This document shows, in pieces, positions 43,581-52,134 of a stretch of DNA of 64,000 nt (position 1 is the first letter of the stretch; each line of letters begins with the position of its first letter). Source of the stretch: Shouchella hunanensis. Lineage in GTDB: Bacteria > Bacillota > Bacilli > Bacillales > Bacillaceae_D. A model generated the notes under the pieces. It saw only the letters and a program-made list of their open reading frames with translations, searched no databases and was not told where the DNA came from. Made by a program: the position numbers and the translations under genes. The DNA lies in assembly GCF_028735875.1 (NCBI RefSeq), contig NZ_CP117834.1, positions 1,972,001 to 2,036,000 on the forward strand, given 5' to 3'.

Positions 43581-43967
43581 ATGCATTATGAGCAAGCATT
43601 AGAACGTTACATAGAGGCAACAAACACACATCGTTTTAGTGAGGTAGAGAAAGTGTTACATTCAGAAGCTGTTTTTTGGTTTACGAATCAAAATTGTGTC
43701 ACTCGAAAAGACATCAAAACCTTCTTTGAAACAGCTTGGACACATATTAAAGAAGAAGTGTATGAGGCAACAGAGGTGAAGTGGATGATCACAACAGAAC
43801 AAGCTGCGATGTGCACATATACGTACACTTATAAAGGGTATCAAGACGGAGTATTTGTATCAGGAAAAGGACGAGCAACAAATGCATTTGTTTTGGAAAA
43901 TGGGGAGTGGAAGCTGATCCATGAGCACTTGAGTGCAATGCCGCAAATAGAAGGGAGTAAACAGTGA
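43581..43967 (+). CDS. NTF2-like / SnoaL-type protein
   Basis: 128 residues with the cone-shaped NTF2 fold of ketosteroid-isomerase-like proteins: ALERYIEATNTHRFSEVEKVLH helices, RKDIKTFFETAW, then strands GKGRATNAFVLENGEWKLIHEHLS. Many such proteins are small hydrolase-like or binding proteins; no catalytic Asp/Tyr pair is certain. It shares GTGA with the next gene and sits under LexA-like box 2. Confidence 0.75.
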   Translation: MHYEQALERYIEATNTHRFSEVEKVLHSEAVFWFTNQNCVTRKDIKTFFETAWTHIKEEVYEATEVKWMITTEQAAMCTYTYTYKGYQDGVFVSGKGRATNAFVLENGEWKLIHEHLSAMPQIEGSKQ

Positions 43968-44368
43968 AGACAGGGTTACTCCATCACGTAGAATTATATG
44001 TTACAGATTTGCCTAAAAGTTTGGCTTTTTGGGGCTGGTTTTTAGAAGAATTAGGGTATGAAGCTTTTCAAGAGTGGGAACAAGGAAAGAGCTGGAAGCT
44101 AGAAGAAACATACATCGTTTTTGTTCAGGTTGAAGAGAAGTACCGTAATAAGCCTTATCATCGAAAACAGGTGGGGTTAAATCATCTTGCATTTCATGCA
44201 GCATCAAAAGCGCATGTCGATGAGATGACCAACCGTTTAAGAGCCATGCAAGTGCCTATACTCTATGAAAACAGCTACCCATTTTCAGGGGGGCGTGACC
44301 ATTATGCTGTGTACTTTGAAGATCCAGATCGGATAAAAGTAGAACTAGTGGCACCGAAAACAGTGTAA
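43964..44368 (+). CDS. VOC (glyoxalase superfamily) protein
   Basis: 134 residues from a GTG at 43964 overlapping the stop of the NTF2-like gene. VOC modules: LLHHVELYVTDLPKSLAFW, then LNHLAFHAASKAHVDEM, and YAVYFEDPDRIKVELVAP. Likely metal ligands are His8, His in NHLAF and the final Glu. The enzyme activity is unknown. Confidence 0.82.
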   Translation: MKTGLLHHVELYVTDLPKSLAFWGWFLEELGYEAFQEWEQGKSWKLEETYIVFVQVEEKYRNKPYHRKQVGLNHLAFHAASKAHVDEMTNRLRAMQVPILYENSYPFSGGRDHYAVYFEDPDRIKVELVAPKTV

Positions 44369-44385
44369 TCCCTTATATGAAAAAA

Positions 44386-44416
44386 GGAGCTTTCTCTGTT
44401 AAGAAAGCTTCTTCTT
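44386..44416. terminator. Bidirectional terminator between VOC and glycosyltransferase genes
   Basis: Stem AGCTTTCT/AGAAAGCT (44388-44395 and 44402-44409) with T-rich tail on the plus strand and TTTTTT on the minus strand. Confidence 0.8.
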
Positions 44417-44417
44417 T

Positions 44418-45959
44418 TTACGCTTTTTTTATTTTAAGGCTCAGGTTTCCGTTGATCGTTGTGTAGAAATGAGCATTTTTACTGCTATCTATCGGAAGCC
44501 TTGTTTTTACTTCTAGTTTAGTTGGTACCATTGCGCTTTCGTAATCCGAATGAGCTAGTTTAAAAATGTACCCATCCACAGGCATACTCGCTAGCTCTGA
44601 AGCATTCAAACGTATATCCAGTTTACCACTCTCTTGCTGCTCAAGAATAGGGTGGATGGTTTTTGCATTTAAAACACTGGAACGACCAATAATTCGAATG
44701 CCCTCAATAGTTGGGATGTCATTGCCTGTTAGTTGGAATGTTAGTAAGACATCATCGTTTTCTTTGTCGATAGCAATTAATTCAGATCGTAAGGCTATAG
44801 GAATTTGTAGTTGTTGACCGTTTTTAAGGTGAAGCACTTTAAATGGTTTACCGTTTATTAACTCAATAGCACCGTTATCTTCTTTTTTTGACCAATGTGC
44901 TAACTGCTCTAATGAATCATATTCCTTTGTAAGAGCTAACTGAAAGTAGAGTCGATTAATTGGTTTAATTAACGTGTCTTCTAATGAATAGCTCCGTTTT
45001 GCCTTCGTAAAAAGCTGAATAACTTCATGAAACTTTTTATAGTAAGATTGTTTATCTTTAGACTTTAAGAAATGGTTTCGATCAAACATTCTAGTAATAG
45101 AATCAAACTCAACTAAACGATTGATAATTGGTTTTTCTTGCTCTGATGGAAGATTTTTTTCAAGAACATGTTTAATGACTTGGATATTAGAATTCATTTT
45201 CTCCATAAAATTAGTTTGTTTCGTCAGTGATTCGTTATTGTCAATTCGGTTTAGATAGTAAATAGGCTTTGTCGTTGTCGTAACGGTTCCAGCTGCCAAA
45301 ATAACATCTATAAAAAACTGCTTATCTTCAGCAAACTTCATTTCCGGGTATCGAATATCATTATCAATAATAAGGTTAGATCGCATCATTCTCGCTCGAG
45401 GTCCAAGATGATAAAAGAAATGTTTAATATCAAATGGAGAAACTTCTCGTCTTTCTTTACTTGACTCATAACGACCAATAACTGTTTCACCTTTTGCGTC
45501 GACTTGGATGGTTTTGCCAACAGCGTACGTGCCACCTGTTTCTTCCAAGAGGTAATAAAGTGTTTGCAATCCCTCTCGATGCAACCAATCGTCAGCATCT
45601 AAATAGAAAAGATAGGTTGAATTCGACAGATGTGCACCTAAATTTCTTGGGAAGGCAGGTGTACCAGTGTTTTCATGCAAAAGGACACTAACGATATTTT
45701 TGTACAGACGGGAATAGTTTTCTATTAATTGTCGGCTTCCATCAGAAGATTGATCATCAACGAGAATTAAAGTGATGTTGTGGAAACCAATGCTTTGTGT
45801 AATAACCGAATCAACGGTTTTCTCTAAAAAATCTATGGCGTTATAAACAGGGACAATAACAGTCACATCTGTTTTTGTGGACAAAGATTTTTCGTTTAAT
45901 ACAGTATAATCAACTTTATTGTAGTATTTTTTGTTTTTGAATTTCGTTAAAAACCCCAT
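44418..45959 (-). CDS. Family 2 glycosyltransferase, TarS-like
   Basis: 513 residues from the ATG at 45959, eight bases after GGTGGAG. GT-A fold: VTVIVPVYNAIDFLEKTVDS, VDDQSSDGS, the metal-binding DADD (LFYLDADDWLH), and KFAEDKQFFIDVIL. A helical stretch and C-terminal beta domains follow, the same layout as S. aureus TarS, which decorates wall teichoic acid with GlcNAc. It probably acts on a cell-wall polymer at the inner membrane face. A 19-bp palindrome lies 31 bp upstream. Confidence 0.8.
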   Translation of the reverse strand: MGFLTKFKNKKYYNKVDYTVLNEKSLSTKTDVTVIVPVYNAIDFLEKTVDSVITQSIGFHNITLILVDDQSSDGSRQLIENYSRLYKNIVSVLLHENTGTPAFPRNLGAHLSNSTYLFYLDADDWLHREGLQTLYYLLEETGGTYAVGKTIQVDAKGETVIGRYESSKERREVSPFDIKHFFYHLGPRARMMRSNLIIDNDIRYPEMKFAEDKQFFIDVILAAGTVTTTTKPIYYLNRIDNNESLTKQTNFMEKMNSNIQVIKHVLEKNLPSEQEKPIINRLVEFDSITRMFDRNHFLKSKDKQSYYKKFHEVIQLFTKAKRSYSLEDTLIKPINRLYFQLALTKEYDSLEQLAHWSKKEDNGAIELINGKPFKVLHLKNGQQLQIPIALRSELIAIDKENDDVLLTFQLTGNDIPTIEGIRIIGRSSVLNAKTIHPILEQQESGKLDIRLNASELASMPVDGYIFKLAHSDYESAMVPTKLEVKTRLPIDSSKNAHFYTTINGNLSLKIKKA

Positions 45960-45990
45960 AGTAATGTCTCCACCATCTCTTTTATAAAGT

Positions 45991-46009
45991 AATGTGTACT
46001 GTACACATT
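45991..46009. promoter_or_regulatory. 19-bp perfect palindrome upstream of the glycosyltransferase
   Basis: AATGTGTAC-T-GTACACATT: 9-bp arms around one base, ending 31 bp before the start codon. Its size suits a dimeric repressor or activator. The binding protein is unknown. Confidence 0.55.
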
Positions 46010-46209
46010 TTCTTTCTATTATTAAAAAACACGAATTCTGGCTACGCTTGTTAGAAATGACAATATACGTCAAATGATGATAAACAGATATTCCACCATT
46101 ATAGCTGTTTAATGAATTGAAAGGCAATTCATTTCCATGAGTTTACATGACTTATCAAAAAACAGCCGATGAATCGACAATTTTACATAGAAATTTTAGA
46201 GTGATTTTA

Positions 46210-46250
46210 TAAATTAAAATAGCTGAGCATACGGAATCGTTGCCCAGCTT
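46210..46250 (-). terminator. Terminator after the kinase-like gene
   Basis: On the minus strand AGCTGGGCA pairs with TGCTCAGCT around an 11-nt loop, then ATTTTAATTT. Confidence 0.65.
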
Positions 46251-46255
46251 TATCT

Positions 46256-46870
46256 TTACTGCACCCTTCGATAAATAGATGCTACTAGATTCATCATCCA
46301 TGTAGGCACTTTACTGGGAAAGTACGCCTTATGATAGTGTTTGTAATAGCCTGCCTTTAAATCATTCCACTGGTAACAAGTTTTTGTTTGGGAGAAGCGA
46401 GCAATATCAATAATATGAACACGGTCGTCTTTTGTCACAAGTAAATTGTGGAGATGGATATCAGACGGGTTTAGCCCTTTCTTTTTAGCATAGGAAAGAG
46501 CGTGGTCGACTTGTTGGACATAATCAGGCAGAATGGGAATGCCTTCTTCTAGACATTGAAAAAAAGTGTGTCCATCAATATGATCGATGACAAGATAATT
46601 TGAACCGCTCTCATAGAGCGTTGGATAATAAGAGCTATCTTTTACCTTCCTATAATTATGTTGTTCTTGTTCTGCAATGTTTTCATATGGCGGGTAAAAT
46701 ACTTTTAGTACAAGAGGTTCTCCTTTTAGTTTGAATGCTGTAGCGCTTCTTCCTACGCCGCAAATCGTTAAATCTGGATGATGAGCCTTTACATGATAGG
46801 TCGACTTATCTTCTTGGAAGACAACCGTTTTGGCATACGAATGGTATAAGGTAATGGGATTCGGCATCAT
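46256..46870 (-). CDS. Small protein-kinase-like protein (YrzF-like)
   Basis: 204 residues (first of two tandem ATGs at 46870/46867). A reduced protein-kinase fold: glycine loop CGVGRSATAFKL, Lys in LVLKVFYPP, hinge YLVIDHIDG, catalytic loop SDIHLHNLL (replacing HRDLKxxN) and metal-binding Asp in IIDIARF. It resembles the small B. subtilis kinase YrzF and RIO/Bud32 proteins. Two bases separate it from the stop of the 39-aa gene (TAAGGATG), so it is translated from the same riboswitch-controlled mRNA. Confidence 0.8.
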   Translation of the reverse strand: MMPNPITLYHSYAKTVVFQEDKSTYHVKAHHPDLTICGVGRSATAFKLKGEPLVLKVFYPPYENIAEQEQHNYRKVKDSSYYPTLYESGSNYLVIDHIDGHTFFQCLEEGIPILPDYVQQVDHALSYAKKKGLNPSDIHLHNLLVTKDDRVHIIDIARFSQTKTCYQWNDLKAGYYKHYHKAYFPSKVPTWMMNLVASIYRRVQ

Positions 46871-46872
46871 CC

Positions 46873-46992
46873 TTACTTTAATCCTTTTCTTTTTTTGATT
46901 TCTTTTTTTACAAGTGGAACAATGTGCTTTTGCGCTTGTTTTATCCCTTGACGTACCGCTTGTGATTTTAGAAGCTTCATCAGTTTCCCCAT
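46873..46992 (-). CDS. Basic 39-residue peptide behind a Mn riboswitch
   Basis: Starts MGKLMKLLKSQAVRQGIKQ and ends KKEIKKRKGLK. AAAGGAG lies 9 bases before the ATG. It contains about 13 Lys/Arg and only one acidic residue (Glu), so it is strongly cationic and could form one amphipathic helix. It is the first gene after the yybP-ykoY riboswitch and is tightly linked to the kinase gene. I do not recognise a family. A small regulator of metal homeostasis, a nucleic-acid or membrane binder, are all possible. Confidence 0.65.
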   Translation of the reverse strand: MGKLMKLLKSQAVRQGIKQAQKHIVPLVKKEIKKRKGLK

Positions 46993-47029
46993 ATGATCTT
47001 CTCCTTTAATGGTGGCGGCAAAGGGTAAC

Positions 47030-47066
47030 AAAAAAGACCTTTGCCCACCAGAATGGACAAAGGTCT
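47030..47066 (-). terminator. Riboswitch-controlled terminator
   Basis: On the minus strand GACCTTTGTCC pairs with GGGCAAAGGTC, then TTTTTTG. Its 5' arm shares CCTTTG (47058-47063) with helix P1 of the aptamer, so the two folds exclude each other. Confidence 0.9.
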
Positions 47067-47150
47067 CGCAAGCAACCTTAACGTTGCCAGTAGTGCCGAG
47101 GATTTCTCCTGTAATGACGACAGCTACTATTATGCTACTCCCCTTTGGGA
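47055..47150 (-). ncRNA. yybP-ykoY (manganese) riboswitch aptamer
   Basis: Minus-strand RNA contains the conserved family segments in order: CAAAGGGGAGTAGC, GTCATTACAGGAGAAATCC, TCGGCACTACTGGCAACG, and GCGAGACCTTTG. P1 forms between CAAAGG (47147-47142) and CCTTTG (47063-47058). The P1 3' strand is also the terminator 5' strand, so Mn2+ binding should stabilise P1 and prevent termination: an ON switch. Known members control Mn exporters (mntP, P-type ATPases, TerC-like). Confidence 0.88.
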
Positions 47151-47173
47151 TTTCGTTTTCGATGTTTTCATCA

Positions 47174-47202
47174 AGTATAGCTCTCTAGTCTAAGGTTTTC
47201 AA
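47174..47202 (-). promoter_or_regulatory. Promoter of the riboswitch operon
   Basis: Minus strand -35 TTGAAA (47202-47197), 17-bp spacer, -10 TATACT (47179-47174). Transcription would start about 15-20 bases before the aptamer. Confidence 0.82.
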
Positions 47203-47383
47203 TGATATCCACAACTTCTCATTATTTCGCGTCAGTAAATAGGAACATAGCCGTAATCACCCATAGATTCTTTAAGAAATATTTACATAACAGGCTTTGA
47301 CTGCTACTAGCGAAGCATTAGCTGTATAGATATAAAGCCTTTCTCGAGTCACTCAGTAAAAGGCGCAGACACATGTTAGACTC

Positions 47384-48268
47384 TTATCCGTTTCGCCCAT
47401 GGTACTCAAGCATAAATTGTTTGAACGCTAGCGCTGCTTTCGATAAATAGCCCTGTTTTTTATGAATTAAATAAATGGGACGTTCAATGGTAAGACCGTC
47501 AACGTCTACTTTTTCAATACCGTTAATGGAAGACACAACGGAATCTGCAATGAATGCAACCCCCTCGTTTTCTTTTACAAGACCAACAATACTATTGATT
47601 TCCAAGCCTTCGTAAACGGTATGAAGCGTTCGATTTTGTGAAGAAAAAGTAGAATCAAGTAATTTTTTTAGTTCAGTTCCAGGAGTGTAGGAAATGAATG
47701 GTTCGGCTTCCAGCTCATCAATGGAAATGGGCTGTCGCTTAACGAAGGGATGATCTGCAGCAGCAATAAGCACGATGCGATCTGTAAACAAAGTAGTGTA
47801 TTCAAGCTCTGGAAATGTCTTATATTGTGTTCCGAAACCAAAATCAACTGTATTGGTTAAGAGATCTTTAATGATGGTGGATGCTTTTCCCTCTTGTAGT
47901 GAGAGGGAATAACTAGGGCTAATCTGTTTAAAGATTTTAACCATAGCAGGTATATAAGAGAGACCGAGACTATGGACGTAAGCGATGGAAATACTACCCA
48001 TTGTCGGATCAATGAGCTCTTTTAACTGTAACTTAGAATGATCCCAATGTTGAACCATTTGCTTGGCGTTTAAAAGAAACGCTCGACCATAGCGATTTAA
48101 GATGATTTTACGGTTTTTTCGGTCAAACAATGGCACCCCTAATTCTTTTTCGAGGTTGTGGATGGAGCGGCTTAAAGCCGATTGAGATAGTAGTAATAAA
48201 TCGGCTGCCTTCGTGATGTTCTCCTCTTCGGCAACGACAATGAAATTTTGTAATTGCGACATTTCCAT
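47384..48268 (-). CDS. LysR-type transcriptional regulator
   Basis: 294 residues. Winged helix-turn-helix: LQNFIVVAEEENITKAADLL, LLSQSALSRSIHNLEKELGVPLF, then DRKNRKIILNRYG. A two-lobe effector domain follows (ISIAYVHSLGLSYIPAMV; GVAFIADSVV). The ATG at 48268 has GGAG 10 bases upstream; an ATG six bases later is possible. Divergent from the EamA transporter, which it probably controls in response to an unknown small effector. Confidence 0.9.
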   Translation of the reverse strand: MEMSQLQNFIVVAEEENITKAADLLLLSQSALSRSIHNLEKELGVPLFDRKNRKIILNRYGRAFLLNAKQMVQHWDHSKLQLKELIDPTMGSISIAYVHSLGLSYIPAMVKIFKQISPSYSLSLQEGKASTIIKDLLTNTVDFGFGTQYKTFPELEYTTLFTDRIVLIAAADHPFVKRQPISIDELEAEPFISYTPGTELKKLLDSTFSSQNRTLHTVYEGLEINSIVGLVKENEGVAFIADSVVSSINGIEKVDVDGLTIERPIYLIHKKQGYLSKAALAFKQFMLEYHGRNG

Positions 48269-48522
48269 TTATTTCAGTCTCCTATCTACTGGTGTTTCTC
48301 ATTCACTAATTAGGTTCAGGGAATGACAGAAGCGTTAACCTCAATCGCTTTCATTTTATCACTGATTCTAATAAGAATATACGTTATCAACAGTTGAAAA
48401 GGTATGAGACACCTATCCGAACGTAAAGAAAGGAAGCCGCTTTAAAATGGTATCTTGAAAAAAGCAACGGGCTTTACGAGGCGTGCTAGAATAAACCTAT
48501 ATAGGAAGAGAGGAGAAGTTGA

Positions 48523-49422
48523 ATGAGTTCACGTTACATATATGGTGCAACAATCATAGGTGCTGCGTGTTGGGGCTTGATCGGTCTTTTCATTGCGCCT
48601 TTATACGAAGTGGGATTTACACCTTGGGATGTTGTAACAATACGAGTTGTGTGTACATTTGTTCTTTTAATCGGAATCATGTTTGTCTTCTACCGAGAGC
48701 AGCTTAAGGCACAGTGGAAAGATCACTTTTTCTTTGCATCTGCAGGTATCATTAGTATTGTGTTTTTTAATTATTTCTATTTTGAAGTGTTTTCTGAATC
48801 GAGTTTATCGGTTGCCGTTACGTTGCTTTACACAGGGCCGGTATTTGTTACGCTTCTATCGCGTCTCTTTTTTAAAGAACGATTGACGTTTCGCAAAATA
48901 ATGGCTCTTGGGATGGCTGTACTAGGTTGTGCATTTGTTGTTGGCTTTTTTCCAGTTGGTCAACAAGAGGTATCCCTATATATAGTGGGATTTGGCTTAT
49001 TATCCGGCTTTTTTTATGCATTGTATAGTATACTCACAAAGCCTGTTACAAAAAAATATTCAGTGATGACGATCACGACATACGTGTTTTTTTACGCAAG
49101 CGTATTTATGGTGTTGAGTAGCAACACGACTCAAAAATGGCATTTGTTTTTAAGCGCTGAAGTGCTCATTAGTGCCTTTCTACTTGCCTCGATTTCAACA
49201 GTAGCAGGTTATATTTTCTATACCATCGGCTTAAAGCATTTAGAAGCAAGTAGAGCATCCATTCTAGCTACGGTAGAACCTCTTGTAGCCGTGGTGACAG
49301 GCATGATCCTTCTAGGAGAAGTGTTAACGCTTTGGCAAATTGTCGGCATACTCTTTGTGCTATATGCGGCCGTTTTAGTCGTAGAACGAAAGAGTAAGAC
49401 CGTATATGTGAACAATGAATAG
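48523..49422 (+). CDS. EamA/DMT-superfamily transporter
   Basis: 299 residues, ten membrane helices in two EamA repeats (ACWGLIGLFIAPLYEVG in the first; LEASRASILATVEPLVAVV in the second). Such proteins export amino acids or related metabolites. AAGAGAGGAG precedes the ATG. Divergent from the LysR gene with 254 bp between; I could not pin down a clean promoter in that gap. Confidence 0.88.
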   Translation: MSSRYIYGATIIGAACWGLIGLFIAPLYEVGFTPWDVVTIRVVCTFVLLIGIMFVFYREQLKAQWKDHFFFASAGIISIVFFNYFYFEVFSESSLSVAVTLLYTGPVFVTLLSRLFFKERLTFRKIMALGMAVLGCAFVVGFFPVGQQEVSLYIVGFGLLSGFFYALYSILTKPVTKKYSVMTITTYVFFYASVFMVLSSNTTQKWHLFLSAEVLISAFLLASISTVAGYIFYTIGLKHLEASRASILATVEPLVAVVTGMILLGEVLTLWQIVGILFVLYAAVLVVERKSKTVYVNNE

Positions 49423-49490
49423 GAAAAGTAGCCTAATGGGTGTGCGTGATACGAAGACAAAATAAATTTAATAAAAGAACGAAACAGGTT

Positions 49491-49520
49491 CACATTACCA
49501 TGAGGTAATGTGTTTTTTTA
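49491..49520 (+). terminator. Terminator after the EamA gene
   Basis: Perfect 9-bp stem CACATTACC/GGTAATGTG, loop ATGA, then TTTTTTT. Confidence 0.92.
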
Positions 49521-49552
49521 TAGGATCGTTCAAAAAAAGCGTCTTCTGTATA

Positions 49553-49585
49553 AGTACAGTCTTTTTTGTAGAAATTAACTGTACT
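49553..49585 (+). repeat. Inverted repeat upstream of ger operon 2
   Basis: AGTACAGT (49553-49560) and ACTGTACT (49578-49585), 17 bases apart, just before the gerA start. A weak sigma-G-like pair (TGTATA at 49547-49552, GAAATTA at 49571-49577) overlaps it. It could be an operator or an RNA hairpin. Confidence 0.4.
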
Positions 49586-49602
49586 AAGGAAAGGAACTGT
49601 TT

Positions 49603-51033
49603 ATGAAAACGTTAACTGAAATAGAATCTTTTTTTCGGCAACAGCTTCATCATTCAAGCGATGTCGTCCTGCGACCATTGACGATACAAGGCCAGCAAGC
49701 TTTCCTTGTATATTTAGATACACTAGTAGATGAAATGTGGCTAGAGCAGGCGTTATATCAGTCATTTTTTCGGAAAGAAGAGTCTTCTCTTCCGACTGTA
49801 GAAAGTCAAGCAATCGTATCAACAGAAAGGCTGCATTCAGCTGAAGAGTGCTTGCCTCTTTGCTGGACTGGTCATGCCATTCTTGTGTTCGGCTCTTCAT
49901 CCATACAATACCTTGCACTAAAGACACCGAGCACACAAAACAGGTCCATTGAAGAGCCAATTAATGACCGAGCTTTACGAGGAGCCCATGATGGATTTAT
50001 TGAAGACTTAACGACCAATTTAAGTTTAATTCGTAAGACTGCTCGAATTGAAAATTTGGTGATTCAAACGCAAGTGGTTGGTCAATCGTTAAAAAAAGAA
50101 GTCGCAATGGTTTACATCGAAGGGAGAGCGGATTCGACTATTGTAAAAGACATTAAGAAGAAGCTAAGAGATATAAAACAAGATATTATTAGCTCACCTG
50201 GAACGCTGAATGAACTCTTACAAGGATCAAAGAAAACGTTTTTCCCGCAGATACTTTATACGGAGCGTCCAGATTCAACGGTTGGAAATTTAGCAGAGGG
50301 AAGAATCGCCTTATTAATAGAAGGAAACCCAACAGCATTAATTTTGCCAGTATCATTTTTTAGCTTTATGCAATCTGTTGATGATTACAATGTTCATTTC
50401 GTGCTGGGTAGTTTCTTTAGACTAATACGAACTATTGCGTTGCTTATCTCTATTCTATTGCCATCTCTTTATATTTCGCTTGTGGCGTTTCATTTTGAGA
50501 TCATCCCACAGCCGTTAATCATATCGGTGAAAAGTTCTTTACAGAACATTCCTTATCCTCCTCTCGTTGAAGCGTTAATTATGGAATTTACAATTGAATT
50601 AATTCGTGAAGCAGGGCTAAGGCTTCCTGCACCAATTGGTCAGACAATTGGGATTGTCGGAGGATTAGTCATTGGCGAAGCCGTCGTAAATGCAGGATTA
50701 GTATCCAATATTATGATTATCGTTGTAGCCGTTACGGCAATCTCTTCCTTTGTTATTCCTAGTCCTGAAATGGGTTCAGTCGTGAGATTATCTCGCTTTC
50801 CGCTCATGCTTTCGGCAGCGACATTTGGATTAATTGGTGTTGTCTTAACGTTTTTTGTTATTTTGATGCACTTAATTAAACTTGATTCTTTTGGCATTCC
50901 CTATCTAACGCCGATTGCGCCATTTAATCGCAAAGGGCTTAAGGATGCAATGGTGCGCTTTCCGACCTGGCTTATCCAACGTCACACGGAAATGTCTTCA
51001 AGTCATCCATTAAAAGGGAATCAAAAAAAATAA
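49603..51033 (+). CDS. GerA-type germinant receptor subunit (Ger operon 2)
   Basis: 476 residues with a soluble N-terminal half (RALRGAHDGFIEDLTTNLSL, the conserved A-subunit block) and a membrane half with LPAPIGQTIGIVGGLVIGEAVV. The domain order is that of the A subunit of operon 1, but the first ~120 residues look different. Forms the channel of a second receptor. GGAAAGGAA is the ribosome site. Three ger genes in order A-B-C follow on the plus strand. Confidence 0.95.
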   Translation: MKTLTEIESFFRQQLHHSSDVVLRPLTIQGQQAFLVYLDTLVDEMWLEQALYQSFFRKEESSLPTVESQAIVSTERLHSAEECLPLCWTGHAILVFGSSSIQYLALKTPSTQNRSIEEPINDRALRGAHDGFIEDLTTNLSLIRKTARIENLVIQTQVVGQSLKKEVAMVYIEGRADSTIVKDIKKKLRDIKQDIISSPGTLNELLQGSKKTFFPQILYTERPDSTVGNLAEGRIALLIEGNPTALILPVSFFSFMQSVDDYNVHFVLGSFFRLIRTIALLISILLPSLYISLVAFHFEIIPQPLIISVKSSLQNIPYPPLVEALIMEFTIELIREAGLRLPAPIGQTIGIVGGLVIGEAVVNAGLVSNIMIIVVAVTAISSFVIPSPEMGSVVRLSRFPLMLSAATFGLIGVVLTFFVILMHLIKLDSFGIPYLTPIAPFNRKGLKDAMVRFPTWLIQRHTEMSSSHPLKGNQKK

Positions 51034-51048
51034 GAAAGGATTCTCATT

Positions 51049-52134
51049 ATGGAGCAATCCCCGACACTAGGAAAGACACAACTCTATTGGTTTTTTGTTC
51101 ACGCTCAAATCGGTGTTGGTCTTTTTTCATTACCAAATCATATCTATCAATTTGCAAAAACGGACGGGTGGATCTCGTTACTACTTGCAAGCATCGTTGT
51201 TCAAGTGGTCCTCTATTGTTTGTATTTGCTACACAAACGTTATCCTCATGACTCGATATTCAAAATCTGTGAAAGGGTTTGTGGAAAATGGATAGGGAAA
51301 TTTTTTATTCTTTTATTAATGATCTATTTTACCTTATTAGCGGGGCTTGTCTTAAAAGGGTTTACGCAGCTTATTGCCATATGGATTTTAAGTAAAACAC
51401 CAGAGCCAATTTTTATGATTTTGTTTTTGTCAGCATGTGTACCTATGTTATTTTCTCCGCTTAAAGCAATTGGTCGTATGCTAGTGGTGACGGCTCCTAT
51501 TGTCTTAACGATTCCTATTATTGTAGGGTATGCCTTTATTTATGGAGATTATTTAAATCTATTGCCACTTGGAGTAGCTGATTTCTCAGCTATTACAAAA
51601 GGGATATTTGCATCCATGTTTTCCATAAACGGCTTTATTGTGGTGGCGGTTGTCTTACCCCATGTGGAAGGAACACCAAAGCAAAAATTTAAAGTATTGT
51701 CCGCTGCGCATTGGACTGTAGCACTTATTTACACGATTGTGTTACTGACCTCTTTTCTCACTTTTAGTCATGGAGAAATGAAGCTTCTTCCTGAGCCTTA
51801 TTTATATATGATTAAATCCTTCTCGTTAACGATTATAGAAAGACTTGATTTAATTTTTCTATCCTTTTGGTCCATTAGCATTATTACAACGTATGTCATC
51901 TTTATCTACTGTGGTGCTATAGGGACGATGAAGCTTTTACAAACAACTCGATATCGTCTTATCGTCATTATTCTTCTGTTAGTGACTTTTTCCATTGAGT
52001 TTTTGCCTACTTCTATTAACGAATTTAGCCAAATGGTCACGTATATTAATAAGCCAAGTGCGTACTTAACGTTCTTACTTCCTGTCTTATTGGTTCTTTT
52101 ATCAAGTGTTAAGAAAAAGGAGACGCGATTATGA
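51049..52134 (+). CDS. GerB-type germinant receptor permease subunit (Ger operon 2)
   Basis: 361 residues, about ten helices, spore-germination branch of the APC superfamily. Starts QLYWFFVHAQIGVGLFSLPN; the middle has FASMFSINGFIVVAVVLPHV. It should recognise the germinant. Its ATG lies 15 bp after gerA, behind AAGAAAGGA, and it overlaps gerC by 4 bp. Confidence 0.93.
   Translation: MEQSPTLGKTQLYWFFVHAQIGVGLFSLPNHIYQFAKTDGWISLLLASIVVQVVLYCLYLLHKRYPHDSIFKICERVCGKWIGKFFILLLMIYFTLLAGLVLKGFTQLIAIWILSKTPEPIFMILFLSACVPMLFSPLKAIGRMLVVTAPIVLTIPIIVGYAFIYGDYLNLLPLGVADFSAITKGIFASMFSINGFIVVAVVLPHVEGTPKQKFKVLSAAHWTVALIYTIVLLTSFLTFSHGEMKLLPEPYLYMIKSFSLTIIERLDLIFLSFWSISIITTYVIFIYCGAIGTMKLLQTTRYRLIVIILLLVTFSIEFLPTSINEFSQMVTYINKPSAYLTFLLPVLLVLLSSVKKKETRL

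Noticed and set aside
47207-47217. A DnaA-like ATATCCACA near the riboswitch promoter
   Set aside because: Single copy with two mismatches; not a cluster.
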